Below, one piece after another: positions 1 to 8,457 of a DNA stretch of 64,000 bases. The notes under the pieces were generated by a model. That model saw nothing but the letters and a program-made list of their open reading frames with translations, was not told the origin of the DNA and ran no database searches. Source of the stretch: CAVURS01 sp963834425 (GTDB lineage Bacteria > Actinomycetota > Actinomycetes > Actinomycetales > CAVURS01); contig CAWIBR010000010.1 of NCBI GenBank assembly GCA_963834425.1, positions 248,001 to 312,000 of the forward strand. Direction: 5' to 3'. Both the position numbers and the translations under genes were made by a program. Numbering within the stretch: position 1 is the first letter of the stretch; every line of letters starts with the position of its first letter.

Positions 1-536
1 TCGGCGACGACATCAAGTCCCAGGTCGGCGCGACCATCACGCACCGCGTGCTGGCCAAGCTGTTCGAGGACCGCGGCGTCGTGCTGGACCGCACCTACCA
101 GCTCAACGTCGGCGGCAACATGGACTTCAAGAACATGCTCGAGCGCGACCGGCTGGAGTCCAAGAAGGTCTCCAAGACCCAGGCCGTCACCTCCAACATC
201 GGCCACGACCTCGGCGCGCGCAACGTGCACATCGGCCCGTCCGACTACGTGCAGTGGCTCGATGACCGCAAGTGGGCCTACGTCCGGCTCGAGGGTCGCG
301 CCTTCGGTGACGTGCCGCTCAACATGGAGTACAAGCTCGAGGTCTGGGACTCCCCGAACTCGGCCGGCATCATCATCGACGCCATCCGTGCGGCGAAGAT
401 CGCCAAGGACCGCGGCGTTGGTGGCGCGTTGCTCGCGGCTTCGTCGTACCTGATGAAGTCCCCGCCCGTGCAGACCCCGGACGACCTGGGCCGGGCCAAC
501 CTCGAGGCGTTCATCCGCGGCGAGCTGGTCCGCTGA
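1..536 (+). CDS. ino1: Inositol-3-phosphate synthase, C-terminal part (5' end outside window)
   Basis: The window opens inside this gene; the readable frame begins at base 3 and ends with TGA at 534-536, giving about 177 residues. The protein matches the C-terminal half of actinobacterial myo-inositol-1-phosphate synthase: it starts with GDDIKSQVGATI, continues through LNVGGNMDFKNML and ends with an ALLAASSYLMKSPP helix region. The enzyme makes inositol-1-phosphate from glucose-6-phosphate with NAD, feeding phosphatidylinositol and mycothiol synthesis. Its position a few kilobases from the murJ/trxB block is familiar from other Actinomycetia. The N-terminal NAD-binding part cannot be checked. 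Confidence 0.93.
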   Translation, partial: GDDIKSQVGATITHRVLAKLFEDRGVVLDRTYQLNVGGNMDFKNMLERDRLESKKVSKTQAVTSNIGHDLGARNVHIGPSDYVQWLDDRKWAYVRLEGRAFGDVPLNMEYKLEVWDSPNSAGIIIDAIRAAKIAKDRGVGGALLAASSYLMKSPPVQTPDDLGRANLEAFIRGELVR

Positions 537-629
537 CCTGCACTGACCGGCACTGACCTGGACTGACCTGATCGATCGCCGATCCCGGTGATCGACACCC
601 GGTTCGATCCGGAGGCCTAGCCTTCCGGC

Positions 630-1937
630 GTGACCCTGTTCCGCGCGCTGCGTCAGCTGGCGCGTGGGGCAGGGTTTCGTCGTCTCCTGGCCGTGCGGCT
701 CACCGGCCAGTGCGGCGACGGCGTCTTCGAGGTCACCCTGGCCAGCCTGTTCTTCTTCAACCCCCAGCAGGAGGGCACGCCGGGGCGGGTGGCGGCGGCG
801 TTCGCGGTGCTGCTCCTTCCGTTCACCGTGGTCGGACCGTTCGTCGGGGTGCTGTTGGACCGGTGGCGCCGGCGCCAGGTGCTGCTCGTCGGCTACGGCC
901 TGCGGGCCGTGGGAGCCGTCGGCGTCGCCGTGCTCGCCGCCGCGTCGGCGGACGGCTGGCCGCTCTACGTCGCGGTCCTGGCCTGCGTCGGCGTCGACCG
1001 GTTCCTGCTGGCCGGGCTCTCGGCCGGGCTGCCTCACGTGGTCGCGGCTGAGGACCTGGTCACGGCCAACTCGCTGACGCCAACGGCCGGCACCGCGGCG
1101 TACGGCGTGGGCGCGGGCATCACCTTCGTGCTGCGGCTGCTCGGCGCGCCTAACCCGTTGCTGCTGATTGCCTCTGGAGTCCTGCTGGCCGCCGCCTCCG
1201 CGCTGTCGTTGCGGCTGCGGCCGACGCAGCTCGGCCCGGATCGCGTCGTACCGCTGGCCCAGGGCTGGCGCAGCGTGGGCTCCGGCCTCGCCCAGGGCCT
1301 GCGCCACGTGTGGGCCCGGCGGGGTCCGGCGTACGCGCTGGGGGCGGTCGGCGCCGACCGGTTCGTCTATGCGGTGATCACGATCGCGTCGATCCTGTTG
1401 TGCCGCAACACCTTGACCGACCCCTCGGACACCCAGGCCGGCCTCGGGCTGTTGAGCCTGGTCGCCGCAGTGTCCGGCGCCGGCTTCCTCGCTGCGGCGG
1501 TGGTGACGCCGATCGTGACCGGCCGGATCCGTCCCCAGCGGTGGGTCGTGATCTGCCTGCTCCTCGCGGCCACGACCCAGGCCCTGCTGGCGATCGGGAT
1601 CTGGCTGCCGGCGTTGCTGGCCGGGGCGTTCGTCCTGGGTCTGGCGGCGCAGGGCGTCAAGATCTGCGTCGACACGATCCTGCAGCGCGAGGTCGACGAC
1701 AGCTACCGCGGCCGCGTCTTCACGGTCTACGACATGGTCTTCAACGGGGTCTTCGTGGCCGCCGCCGCCCTCGCCGCCGTCGTCCTGCCGGTGAGCGGCT
1801 TCTCCCGCCCGCTCTACCTCGCCCTGGCCCTGGCCTACCTGGCCATCGCCCTCACCTACGCCCGCCTCACGTCCTGGCCGTCAGGACCGGGTTTGGCCGT
1901 CGACTCCGGGTCCCAGTCGGACAATTCGGAGCCATAA
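630..1937 (+). CDS. Major facilitator superfamily transporter
   Basis: A 435-aa polytopic membrane protein with GTG start, 12 bases after a GGAGGC-like site. Hydrophobic segments run throughout, including VAAAFAVLLLPFTVVGPFVG followed by LLDRWRRRQVLL, the basic loop-2 signature of MFS carriers, and a second half beginning near residue 240. The family is proton-coupled efflux or uptake; the substrate cannot be told. A DMVFNGVFVAAAAL helix and the VDDSYRGRVF loop resemble the MFS_3-like exporters next to ino1 in other actinobacteria. The last ~20 residues (from SWPSGPGLAVDSG) are encoded by the left arm of an inverted repeat, so the native C-terminus may have been replaced or extended by that element. 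Confidence 0.85.
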   Translation: MTLFRALRQLARGAGFRRLLAVRLTGQCGDGVFEVTLASLFFFNPQQEGTPGRVAAAFAVLLLPFTVVGPFVGVLLDRWRRRQVLLVGYGLRAVGAVGVAVLAAASADGWPLYVAVLACVGVDRFLLAGLSAGLPHVVAAEDLVTANSLTPTAGTAAYGVGAGITFVLRLLGAPNPLLLIASGVLLAAASALSLRLRPTQLGPDRVVPLAQGWRSVGSGLAQGLRHVWARRGPAYALGAVGADRFVYAVITIASILLCRNTLTDPSDTQAGLGLLSLVAAVSGAGFLAAAVVTPIVTGRIRPQRWVVICLLLAATTQALLAIGIWLPALLAGAFVLGLAAQGVKICVDTILQREVDDSYRGRVFTVYDMVFNGVFVAAAALAAVVLPVSGFSRPLYLALALAYLAIALTYARLTSWPSGPGLAVDSGSQSDNSEP

Positions 1938-1978
1938 ACCCGGTTTCGACGGCCAAACCCGGAGTCGACGGCCAGGAC
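1871..1978. repeat. Long inverted repeat, GGCCGTCGAnnCCGGGTTT family, copy A
   Basis: Left arm about 1871-1912 and right arm about 1937-1978 are inverted copies with few mismatches, separated by 24 bases. Each arm is itself a tandem pair of a ~19-base unit of the form GGCCGTCGAnnCCGGGTTT. The element lies between the convergent MFS and CCA-transferase genes and overlaps the end of the MFS gene. Related copies lie at 43906-43948 and 59423-59522. It could act as a bidirectional terminator or be a palindromic mobile remnant. Confidence 0.8.
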
Positions 1979-1987
1979 AACGGCGGG

Positions 1988-3484
1988 TCAGGGGTTGCGG
2001 GCGGACCACCAGGCGCGGAGCTCGGCGAGGGCGGCGTCCTCGCCGAGGGGGCCGCGCTCGAGTCGCAGCTCGAGCAGGTGGCGGTAGGCCTGGCCCACCT
2101 CACGGCCGGGGCCGATCCCGAGGGCGGCCATGATCTGGTTGCCGTCCAGGTCCGGCCGCACCGCCGCGAGCTCCTCCTGCTCCTGCAGCACCGCGATCCG
2201 CGCCTCCAGATCGTCGTACGCCGCGGAGAGCCGAGCCGCCCGACGGGCGTTGCGGGTCGTGGAGTCGCTGCGGGTCAGCCGGTGCAACCGCGACAGCAGC
2301 GGACCGGCATCGACGACGTAGCGGCGAACCGCCGAGTCGGTCCACTCCCCCTCGCCGTAGCCGTGAAAGCGCAGGTGCAGCTCGACCAGCCGGGCCACGT
2401 CCTTGACCGTCGCGGAGTCAAAGCGCAGGCCCTTGAGCCGCTTGGCCGAGAGCTTGGCCCCGACGACCTCGTGGTGGTGGAAGGACACCCCGCCACCGGC
2501 CTCGAACCGCCGGGTCGCCGGCTTGCCGATGTCGTGCAGGAGCGCAGCGAGCCGCAACACCAGATCCGGCTCCGGCACCGCACCGTCCGGTCCGGTCTCC
2601 AGGGACATCGCCTGCTCGAGCACGGTGAGCGTGTGCTCGTAGACGTCCTTGTGCCGATGGTGTTCATCGACCTCCAGCCGCAGCGCCGGCAGCTCGGGCA
2701 ACACCACATCGGCGACGCCGGTCTCGACCATCAACCGCAGCCCGCGAACCGGGTCAGGCGCCAGGATCAGCTTGGTCAGCTCATCCCGGATCCGCTCGGC
2801 CGAGACGATCTCCAGGCGCCCCGCCATCGCGCTCATCGCCGCCCGCACCTCGGGCGCGACCGACATCCCGAGCTGGGCGCAGAACCGCGCCGCCCGCAGG
2901 ATCCGCAACGGATCGTCGGTGAACGACTCCTCGGGCGTCCCGGGGGTCCGCAACACCCGGGCGGCCAGATCGCGCAGGCCGCCGTGGAGGTCGACGAGCT
3001 CGAGCCCCGGCAACCGCAGCGCCATGGCGTTGACCGTGAAGTCGCGCCGAGCCAGATCGCCCTCGAGCGAGTCGCCATAGGCCACCACCGGTTTGCGCGA
3101 GGTGCGGTCGTACGCCTCGGTCCGGTACGTCGTGACCTCGACGGTGACCGGCCCGAGCTGGGCGCCGATCGTGCCGAAGGCCCGCCCGACGTCCCAGTGC
3201 GCCGTACCCCACCGACGCAGGATCGGCTCGGTCTGCTCCGGACGGGCATCGGTCGTGAAGTCCAGATCCGGTGACGGCCGGCCGATGAGCGCATCGCGGA
3301 CCGGGCCGCCGACCAGGGCCAGCGCGTGCCCTTCGGCTGCGAACCGTTCGCCCAGATCGGCGACGAGCGGGAGCACCGGGGCCAGCCGCGACAGCACCTG
3401 CCGGCGCCCGGCCTCGATGGCCGGGTCGGCCGCTGGCTGGCGGGCGGGACCGGATAGCGGATCGGACGGCGGATCGGACGGCAC
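1988..3484 (-). CDS. pcnA: CCA tRNA nucleotidyltransferase / poly(A) polymerase family (HD-domain type)
   Basis: A 498-aa nucleotidyltransferase that adds or repairs the 3' CCA of tRNAs. Near the start it has LVGGPVRDALIGR, then PDLDFTTDA with the catalytic Asp pair, the RRDFTVNAMAL motif and DDPLRILRAARF; the middle carries an HD domain with LLHDIGKPATRR. These are the class II nucleotidyltransferase and HDIG signatures, and the length fits the actinobacterial form. I chose GTG at 3484 because a TACCCT hexamer lies 9 bases upstream on the minus strand, suggesting a leaderless transcript; the frame stays open much further upstream but overlaps the divergent NUDIX gene. This gene pair next to DUF6049-murJ matches Mycobacterium (Rv3907c-Rv3910). 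Confidence 0.93.
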   Translation of the reverse strand: MPSDPPSDPLSGPARQPAADPAIEAGRRQVLSRLAPVLPLVADLGERFAAEGHALALVGGPVRDALIGRPSPDLDFTTDARPEQTEPILRRWGTAHWDVGRAFGTIGAQLGPVTVEVTTYRTEAYDRTSRKPVVAYGDSLEGDLARRDFTVNAMALRLPGLELVDLHGGLRDLAARVLRTPGTPEESFTDDPLRILRAARFCAQLGMSVAPEVRAAMSAMAGRLEIVSAERIRDELTKLILAPDPVRGLRLMVETGVADVVLPELPALRLEVDEHHRHKDVYEHTLTVLEQAMSLETGPDGAVPEPDLVLRLAALLHDIGKPATRRFEAGGGVSFHHHEVVGAKLSAKRLKGLRFDSATVKDVARLVELHLRFHGYGEGEWTDSAVRRYVVDAGPLLSRLHRLTRSDSTTRNARRAARLSAAYDDLEARIAVLQEQEELAAVRPDLDGNQIMAALGIGPGREVGQAYRHLLELRLERGPLGEDAALAELRAWWSARNP

Positions 3485-3493
3485 GGGCGCTAA

Positions 3494-3499
3494 GGGTAC
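3494..3499 (-). promoter_or_regulatory. Candidate -10 box of the CCA-transferase gene (leaderless)
   Basis: The minus strand reads TACCCT here, placing a start of transcription about 7 bases on, at or next to the GTG at 3484. No Shine-Dalgarno sequence is visible before that GTG, which fits a leaderless mRNA. This is inferred from spacing only. Confidence 0.4.
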
Positions 3500-3551
3500 G
3501 GCGCATGCCGGGCGCGTGCGGCGGCTCCCGCAACCACCCCCTGCGTGCTCG

Positions 3552-3557
3552 TACAGT
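3552..3557 (+). promoter_or_regulatory. Candidate -10 box of the NUDIX gene (leaderless)
   Basis: TACAGT lies six bases before ATG 3564, so transcription would begin at the A of the start codon. As with the divergent CCA-transferase gene, no ribosome binding site is visible. Together the two boxes define a compact divergent promoter region of about 80 bases. Confidence 0.45.
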
Positions 3558-3563
3558 GACGGG

Positions 3564-4040
3564 ATGGACACCCCCCACCACCGGCCTCGGCAGACGCTGC
3601 CGCTGGTGGAGGAGACGTCCGCCGGCGGCCTGGTCGTCCAGGTCAACGCCGGCTCCGCTGAGGTGGCGCTGATCGCCCGGCACAACCGGGCCGGCCGGCT
3701 GGAGTGGTGCCTGCCCAAGGGACATCCGGAGAACGGCGAGACCCTGCAGGAAACAGCCGTTCGGGAGGTCGCCGAAGAGACTGGGATCCAGGCCCGCCCG
3801 CTCGCTGCCCTCGGCAGTGTCGACTACTGGTTCTCGGTCGAGGGCCGGCGCGTGCACAAGGTGGTTCACCACTTCCTGCTCGAGGCCATCGGCGGCACCA
3901 TCTCGGTCGAGGGCGACCCCGACCGTGAAGCAGTCGAGGCGGAGTGGGTGCCGCTGAAGGATCTGGAGACCCGGCTGACCTTCGCCAACGAGCGCCGGCT
4001 CGCCCGCGATGTCTCGGCGTTGCTGTCGGACGACGGGTGA
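3564..4040 (+). CDS. NUDIX hydrolase
   Basis: A 158-aa NUDIX protein. Residues around 50-75 contain the full Nudix box: GHPENGE, then REVAEETGI, matching GX5EX7REUXEEXGU, which binds the metal and cleaves nucleoside diphosphate derivatives. Homologues at this locus (Rv3908 in M. tuberculosis) have been linked to mutation avoidance or diphosphohydrolase activity; the substrate here is unknown. The ATG start is supported by the leaderless promoter. The TGA overlaps the GTG of the next gene (GTGA), indicating translational coupling with the DUF6049 and murJ genes. Confidence 0.92.
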   Translation: MDTPHHRPRQTLPLVEETSAGGLVVQVNAGSAEVALIARHNRAGRLEWCLPKGHPENGETLQETAVREVAEETGIQARPLAALGSVDYWFSVEGRRVHKVVHHFLLEAIGGTISVEGDPDREAVEAEWVPLKDLETRLTFANERRLARDVSALLSDDG

Positions 4041-6304
4041 GCCGAGTCCGCCAACGGCTGGCCGTCCTGGTGATGGCCGGTCTCGCCCTCACGCTCGCCG
4101 GCGGCACCACCGCCGCCACCTCAGCCAGGGCGGCTACCCCCAGCATCCCGGCTCCCTCGACCACGCCGCCGCGGGTCACCACCACGGCCGGCACCGGGCC
4201 GAACACCACCTCGACGATGGCCATCACGTTGACGTCGCTGTCGCCGACGGTCGTGGGCCCGACCAGCACCCTGACCATCCGGGGGACGGTCACGAACACC
4301 GGCCGGGCCTCGATCCAGAACGGCACCGTCCGGTTGCTCGTCCACCACTCGCCGCTCGTCTCGCGCAACCTGGTGGCCGAGTGGGGCGCCGGCGCCATCG
4401 AGGACGTCGGCGGCCAGATCGAGGGAGCGAACGCCGACTTGAGCGTGCAGCTGGCCCCTGGCGCCAGTGTCCCCTTCACGCTGCGGGCCGAGCCGGGGAC
4501 GCTCGGGCTCACGATGGCCTACGCCAGCATCGGCATCACCCTGGAAGCGCTCGGTGACGACGGCACAGCGCTGGGAACCCACCGCCTCGGCCTCCTGCGC
4601 ACCTATCTCACCTGGCAGGCCAAGCCCGACTACGTCCCGCTCAAAGTGACCTGGCTGATGCCGGTGACCGGAGGGCCGAGCTCGGTCACCGGCAGCGCCC
4701 CGTCAGCGTCCGTGTTGGCCGCCGCAGTCGCACCGCAGACCCGGCTGGGCAACGTCCTGGCCGGCATCCAGGCAGCGCCGACAGGATCCGCAGTGTCGGT
4801 CGCCATCGACCCGGCCTTCGCGGCCGACCTGGAGACCCGAGCCACCGTCACGTCGTCGCCCGGCAGCTCGGCAGGCAGCTCGGCGGCGCGAGCTCGGCGG
4901 GCAGCTCGGCGGGCGGCTCGGCGACTGGTGCGACGTCGCCCACCGGCACCCCGACGAACGGGGCCACCGCGCCGACCACCAGCCCGGCCGACAGCGTTGC
5001 GGCGTACCTGAACTCGCTGAAGACCGCCCTCACCGGTCGCCGGCTGGTCCAGCTGCCCTACGCGGACCCCGACCTGATGGCCATCGCGGACAACCAGGAC
5101 GACAGCCTGCTCACCGCGGCCGTCGCCGCAGCGGGCTCGGGCAGCACCTCGATCCTGGGCAAGACCTTTGGGCGCCCGCCGGTCACCGACGTCGCCTGGC
5201 CGGCCAGCGGCTGGGCCGACGACCCGACCGTCGCGACCACGGCGAACGCCGGCCAGCACACGCTCGTTCTCGCCGCGTCATCCCACCCACCGACCGAGCC
5301 CACGACCACGCCCAGTGGTCTGGCCCCGCTGACCGCGACGAGCAACGCCGTGTTGTACGACGATGTGCTCTCCTCGCTGCTCAACCGGACGAGCAACACC
5401 AGCGCTGCGGTCCTGACCGTGCAGCGCTTCCTCGCCGAGACCCTGGCCACCGTCGGCGAGCGGCCAGGTCGATCCCGGATCCTGCTGATCGCGGCATCGC
5501 GCAGCTTCAACCCCAACCCGGTCGTGGTGCGTCAGTTCTTCACAGCCGTCGCCGCCGCCCCGTGGATCAAGCCGGCAACGCTGAGCCAGCTCCGGTCCGG
5601 CCAGGGCCAGGATGCGGTGACCGACCGCACCGCGGCGCCGGTCCCCACGGTCGTGCGCCGAACCCAGCTGCCGGCCAGCCAGTTGGACGCGGTCCGCGAC
5701 CTGCGGGGCCAAGCGGCCCAGCTCGGCAGAGGTGATCCAGGACGACTCCGCTCTGGCCCAGACCCAGGTCGACGCGCTGCGCCTGGTCTCGAACAGCCTT
5801 CGGGGTCACGCCGCTGCGGCCGACGTCCGGATCCGGGCCCAGCGCGCCCAACTGAACGCCATCGGGGCCAAGGTCCACATCCTGCCCCTGAGCAACCTCA
5901 ACTTCCTGGCCAGCGACGGCAACCTGACCTTGTCCGTGGCCAACGACCTGCCGCAGGACGTGAGCAACATCCGGGTCGAGATCCAGCCCGGCAACGGCCG
6001 GCTGGTCGTGGTCAAGCAGCCCGCCCCGATCAGCGTCGACGCCCAACGTCGTACGACGATCAAGGTGCACGTCCACGCGGTCGCGGGCGGCATGGTCCCG
6101 GTCACCGCCCGGATCCTCACGCCGTCCGGGTTGGTGATGGGCCGCACGGTGACCGTGCAGGTCCACGTGCGACCGACCGACACCTGGGCGTTCTGGGTGA
6201 TCGGCGTGGCGGCCGGCCTGGTCTTCATCGTCGGCCTGTGGCGCACCATCAAGCGCGGTCGGTCGCGGCCCCAGCTCCAGGCGCCGGAGGTGGACCCGCT
6301 GTGA
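4037..6304 (+). CDS. DUF6049-type secreted membrane-anchored protein (two apparent frameshifts)
   Basis: A protein of about 755 aa, counterpart of Rv3909 between NUDIX and MurJ. It has an N-terminal signal segment (VLVMAGLALTLAGG), a long extracellular region with TSLSPTVVGPTSTLTIRG beta-sandwich-like sequence, and a C-terminal membrane anchor (FWVIGVAAGLVFIVGLW) with a basic tail. The frame changes twice: once in a Gly/Ser linker near 4885, where GSSAGSSA continues as SSAGGSATGATS one base over, and back again near 5725, where DAVRDLRGQAAQ continues as EVIQDDSALAQ. The two shifts compensate. Each part is clearly coding, so sequence error or a recently damaged gene are the options. The function is unknown; linkage to murJ suggests envelope biogenesis. 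Confidence 0.75.
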
Positions 6305-7938
6305 GCGAGCAGTCCCTGGTCCGCAGCGGCGCCGTCATGGCGACGGGCACCCTGGTCTCGCGCATCCTCGGCGTGATCCGAGCCTCGATGCTGACCGCGT
6401 TGCTCGGTGTCAGCGGCGCCCTCGCCTACGACGCGTTCTCGACGGCGAACACCGTCCCGACGACGATCTACAACCTGGTCGCCGGCGGCCTGCTCAACGC
6501 CGTACTCGTGCCGCAGATCGTCCGCGCCACCAAACACGACGACGGCGGCGAGGACTACCTGAACCGGCTGCTGACCCTCGCGATCCTCGGGCTGGTGGTC
6601 ATCACCGCGGTGGTCGTCGCCCTCTCGCCCCTGGTGCCGGTGATCTTCGCGTCGTCGCACTGGGACAGCCACGCCGTCGCCTTGTGCGTCGCGTTCGCGT
6701 TCTGGTGCATGCCACAGGTCTTCTTCTACGGCCTCTACACGATGCTCGGGCAGATCCTGAACGCCCGGGGCAACTTCGGGCCGTACATGTGGGCTCCGGT
6801 CGCCAACAACATCGTCGCGATCGCGGGCATCACGTTCCTGCTCTTCACCATCGGCGGGGCCGGCCATCACCCGCGGCCGCCGGCCGAATGGACCATGGGC
6901 CAGATTGCCGTGCTCGGCGGCACCGCGACCCTCGGCGTCGCCGTTCAGGCCCTCGTCCTGATCTGGCCGCTGCACCGGTTGGGGTTCCGCTACCGGCCCC
7001 GGTTCGGTTGGCGCGGGGTCGGGCTGCGCAGCGCCGGGCGGGTCGCGACCTGGGTGTTCTTCGCCGCCCTCGCGGGTCAGCTCGGCTTCATCGTGACCTC
7101 GCGGGTCGTGACCTCCGCCGTCGCCGAGGGCGGACCGGGCAAGGGTGCCTACGACAACGCCTTCCTGCTCTTCATGCTGCCCCACTCGCTGATCACCGTG
7201 TCTTTGGTGACCGCCCTGTTCACCCGGATGAGCCGGTCGGCCGCCGCGGGTCAGACCGGTGCGGTTCGCCACGACGTCTCCCTCGGCCTGCGGTTGACCG
7301 GCGTCGCGACGGTCCTGTCGACCGCGGGCGTGCTGGTGCTGGGGCCGGACATCGCCTCGACCCTCTTCGCGGGCAACACGTTGCGGGACACCGACGCCAT
7401 CGCCTACACGACGATGGCCATGATGCTGGGCGTCGTACCGTTCAGCGCGCAGTACCTCCTGCAGCGCGCCTTCTACGCCTACGAGGACGCGCGTACGCCG
7501 TTCCTCATCCAGCTGCCCGTGATCGCCACCGGGGTGATCAGCTCGCTGATCTCACTCCGGGTTCTGTCCCCGAGGTGGATCGTCGTCGGCGTCGGCGTCG
7601 GGCTCTCGGCGGGCTACGCCCTGGGAGCCGTCCTGTCGTTCCTGGTCCTGCGGCGCCGGATCGACGGCGTCGAGGGCCGCACCGTCCTGCGCACCTACAT
7701 CCGGCTGGTCCTCGCCGCGGCCATCGCGGCGGTCCCGGCGCTCGTGATCACCCGCGGCCTGCACCACCTGCTCGGTGAGGGCAAGCTCGTCGGCTTGCTG
7801 GCCCTGGCGGCCGGCGGCACCGTCATGCTCGCGACGTACGGGTTCGCCTGCCACTGGATGCGGGTCACCGAGCTGGACGAGCTCATCGGCCCGTTCGTGC
7901 GACGGTTCCGACGTCGTCCGCAGGGCCAACCGGGCTAG
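6301..7938 (+). CDS. murJ: Lipid II flippase MurJ (MviN)
   Basis: A 545-aa polytopic protein starting at GTG 6301, overlapping the preceding stop by 4 bases. It has the MurJ features: an early SGAVMATGTLVSRILGVIRASML segment, a YDAFSTANTVPTTIYNLVAGGLLNAVLVPQ stretch, MLGQILNARGNFGPYMWAPVANN and a late QYLLQRAFYAYEDARTPF motif. MurJ moves lipid-linked peptidoglycan precursor across the membrane. In mycobacteria a pseudokinase and extracellular domain are fused to its C-terminus; here the protein ends after a short basic tail (RRFRRRPQGQPG), and the matching domains occur as a separate gene at 9773. Confidence 0.95.
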   Translation: MSEQSLVRSGAVMATGTLVSRILGVIRASMLTALLGVSGALAYDAFSTANTVPTTIYNLVAGGLLNAVLVPQIVRATKHDDGGEDYLNRLLTLAILGLVVITAVVVALSPLVPVIFASSHWDSHAVALCVAFAFWCMPQVFFYGLYTMLGQILNARGNFGPYMWAPVANNIVAIAGITFLLFTIGGAGHHPRPPAEWTMGQIAVLGGTATLGVAVQALVLIWPLHRLGFRYRPRFGWRGVGLRSAGRVATWVFFAALAGQLGFIVTSRVVTSAVAEGGPGKGAYDNAFLLFMLPHSLITVSLVTALFTRMSRSAAAGQTGAVRHDVSLGLRLTGVATVLSTAGVLVLGPDIASTLFAGNTLRDTDAIAYTTMAMMLGVVPFSAQYLLQRAFYAYEDARTPFLIQLPVIATGVISSLISLRVLSPRWIVVGVGVGLSAGYALGAVLSFLVLRRRIDGVEGRTVLRTYIRLVLAAAIAAVPALVITRGLHHLLGEGKLVGLLALAAGGTVMLATYGFACHWMRVTELDELIGPFVRRFRRRPQGQPG

Positions 7939-8004
7939 CCCAGCCTTAGTCCGAAGGGCTAGCTAGCACTCAAGTCAGCGCCTGCCGCCGCCGATCCAGG
8001 GGGC

Positions 8005-8457
8005 ATGGTGAACGCAGGGGTCCGCACGAGCTGCGAGGACGGCACGAACAGCAGAGACCGCGGAGACCGCGGAGACATGGTCGTGGGCTGGTTGGCCCGG
8101 ATCGTGCTCGTCCTCGGCGCTCGTCGCCGTGGTCGGCTACGACACGGTGACCGCGATCCAGGGACAGGTGACGGCCAGCGACCAGGCCGGAACCGCAGCC
8201 AAGGCCGGCCGCGACAGCTACGTCGCGAGCCACAACGTTCAGACGGCTTATCAAGCGGCCCTCGCGGACGCGCACGTCGGCCAACCAGGCCGAACACCAT
8301 CGCGCCCGCCAACTTCATCGTGGCCCACGACGGCACGGTGACGCTGACGATGACCCGGCCCATGCACACCCTGGTCGCGCACTATCTGCCGATCGACGCT
8401 CGGTCAAGACGGCCAGCGGGACGGCCGCGGCGACGCTGCCAGCCGACCGACGCCCTG
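8005..8457 (+). pseudogene. Small membrane-anchored protein, broken by several frameshifts
   Basis: Between murJ and the NlpC/P60 gene lies a coding-like stretch that changes frame at least twice. The start in one frame reads RGDMVVGWLARIVLVL, a membrane segment; about 8117 the sensible sequence moves one frame (VVGYDTVTAIQGQVTASDQAGTAAKAG), then near 8290 back to NFIVAHDGTVTLTMTRPMHTLVAHYLP. Put together this is a roughly 140-aa protein with one N-terminal membrane helix and a small extracellular domain, a layout resembling TadE/TadG-like pilus-associated or secretion proteins. I cannot name it. The number of breaks in 450 bases suggests poor sequence quality or real decay. A 9-base unit AGACCGCGG is duplicated near its start. 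Confidence 0.4.

Noticed and set aside
541..575. Short ACTGACC direct repeats after ino1
   Set aside because: Only three imperfect copies in a gap of less than 100 bases with no symmetry; too little to call a functional element.
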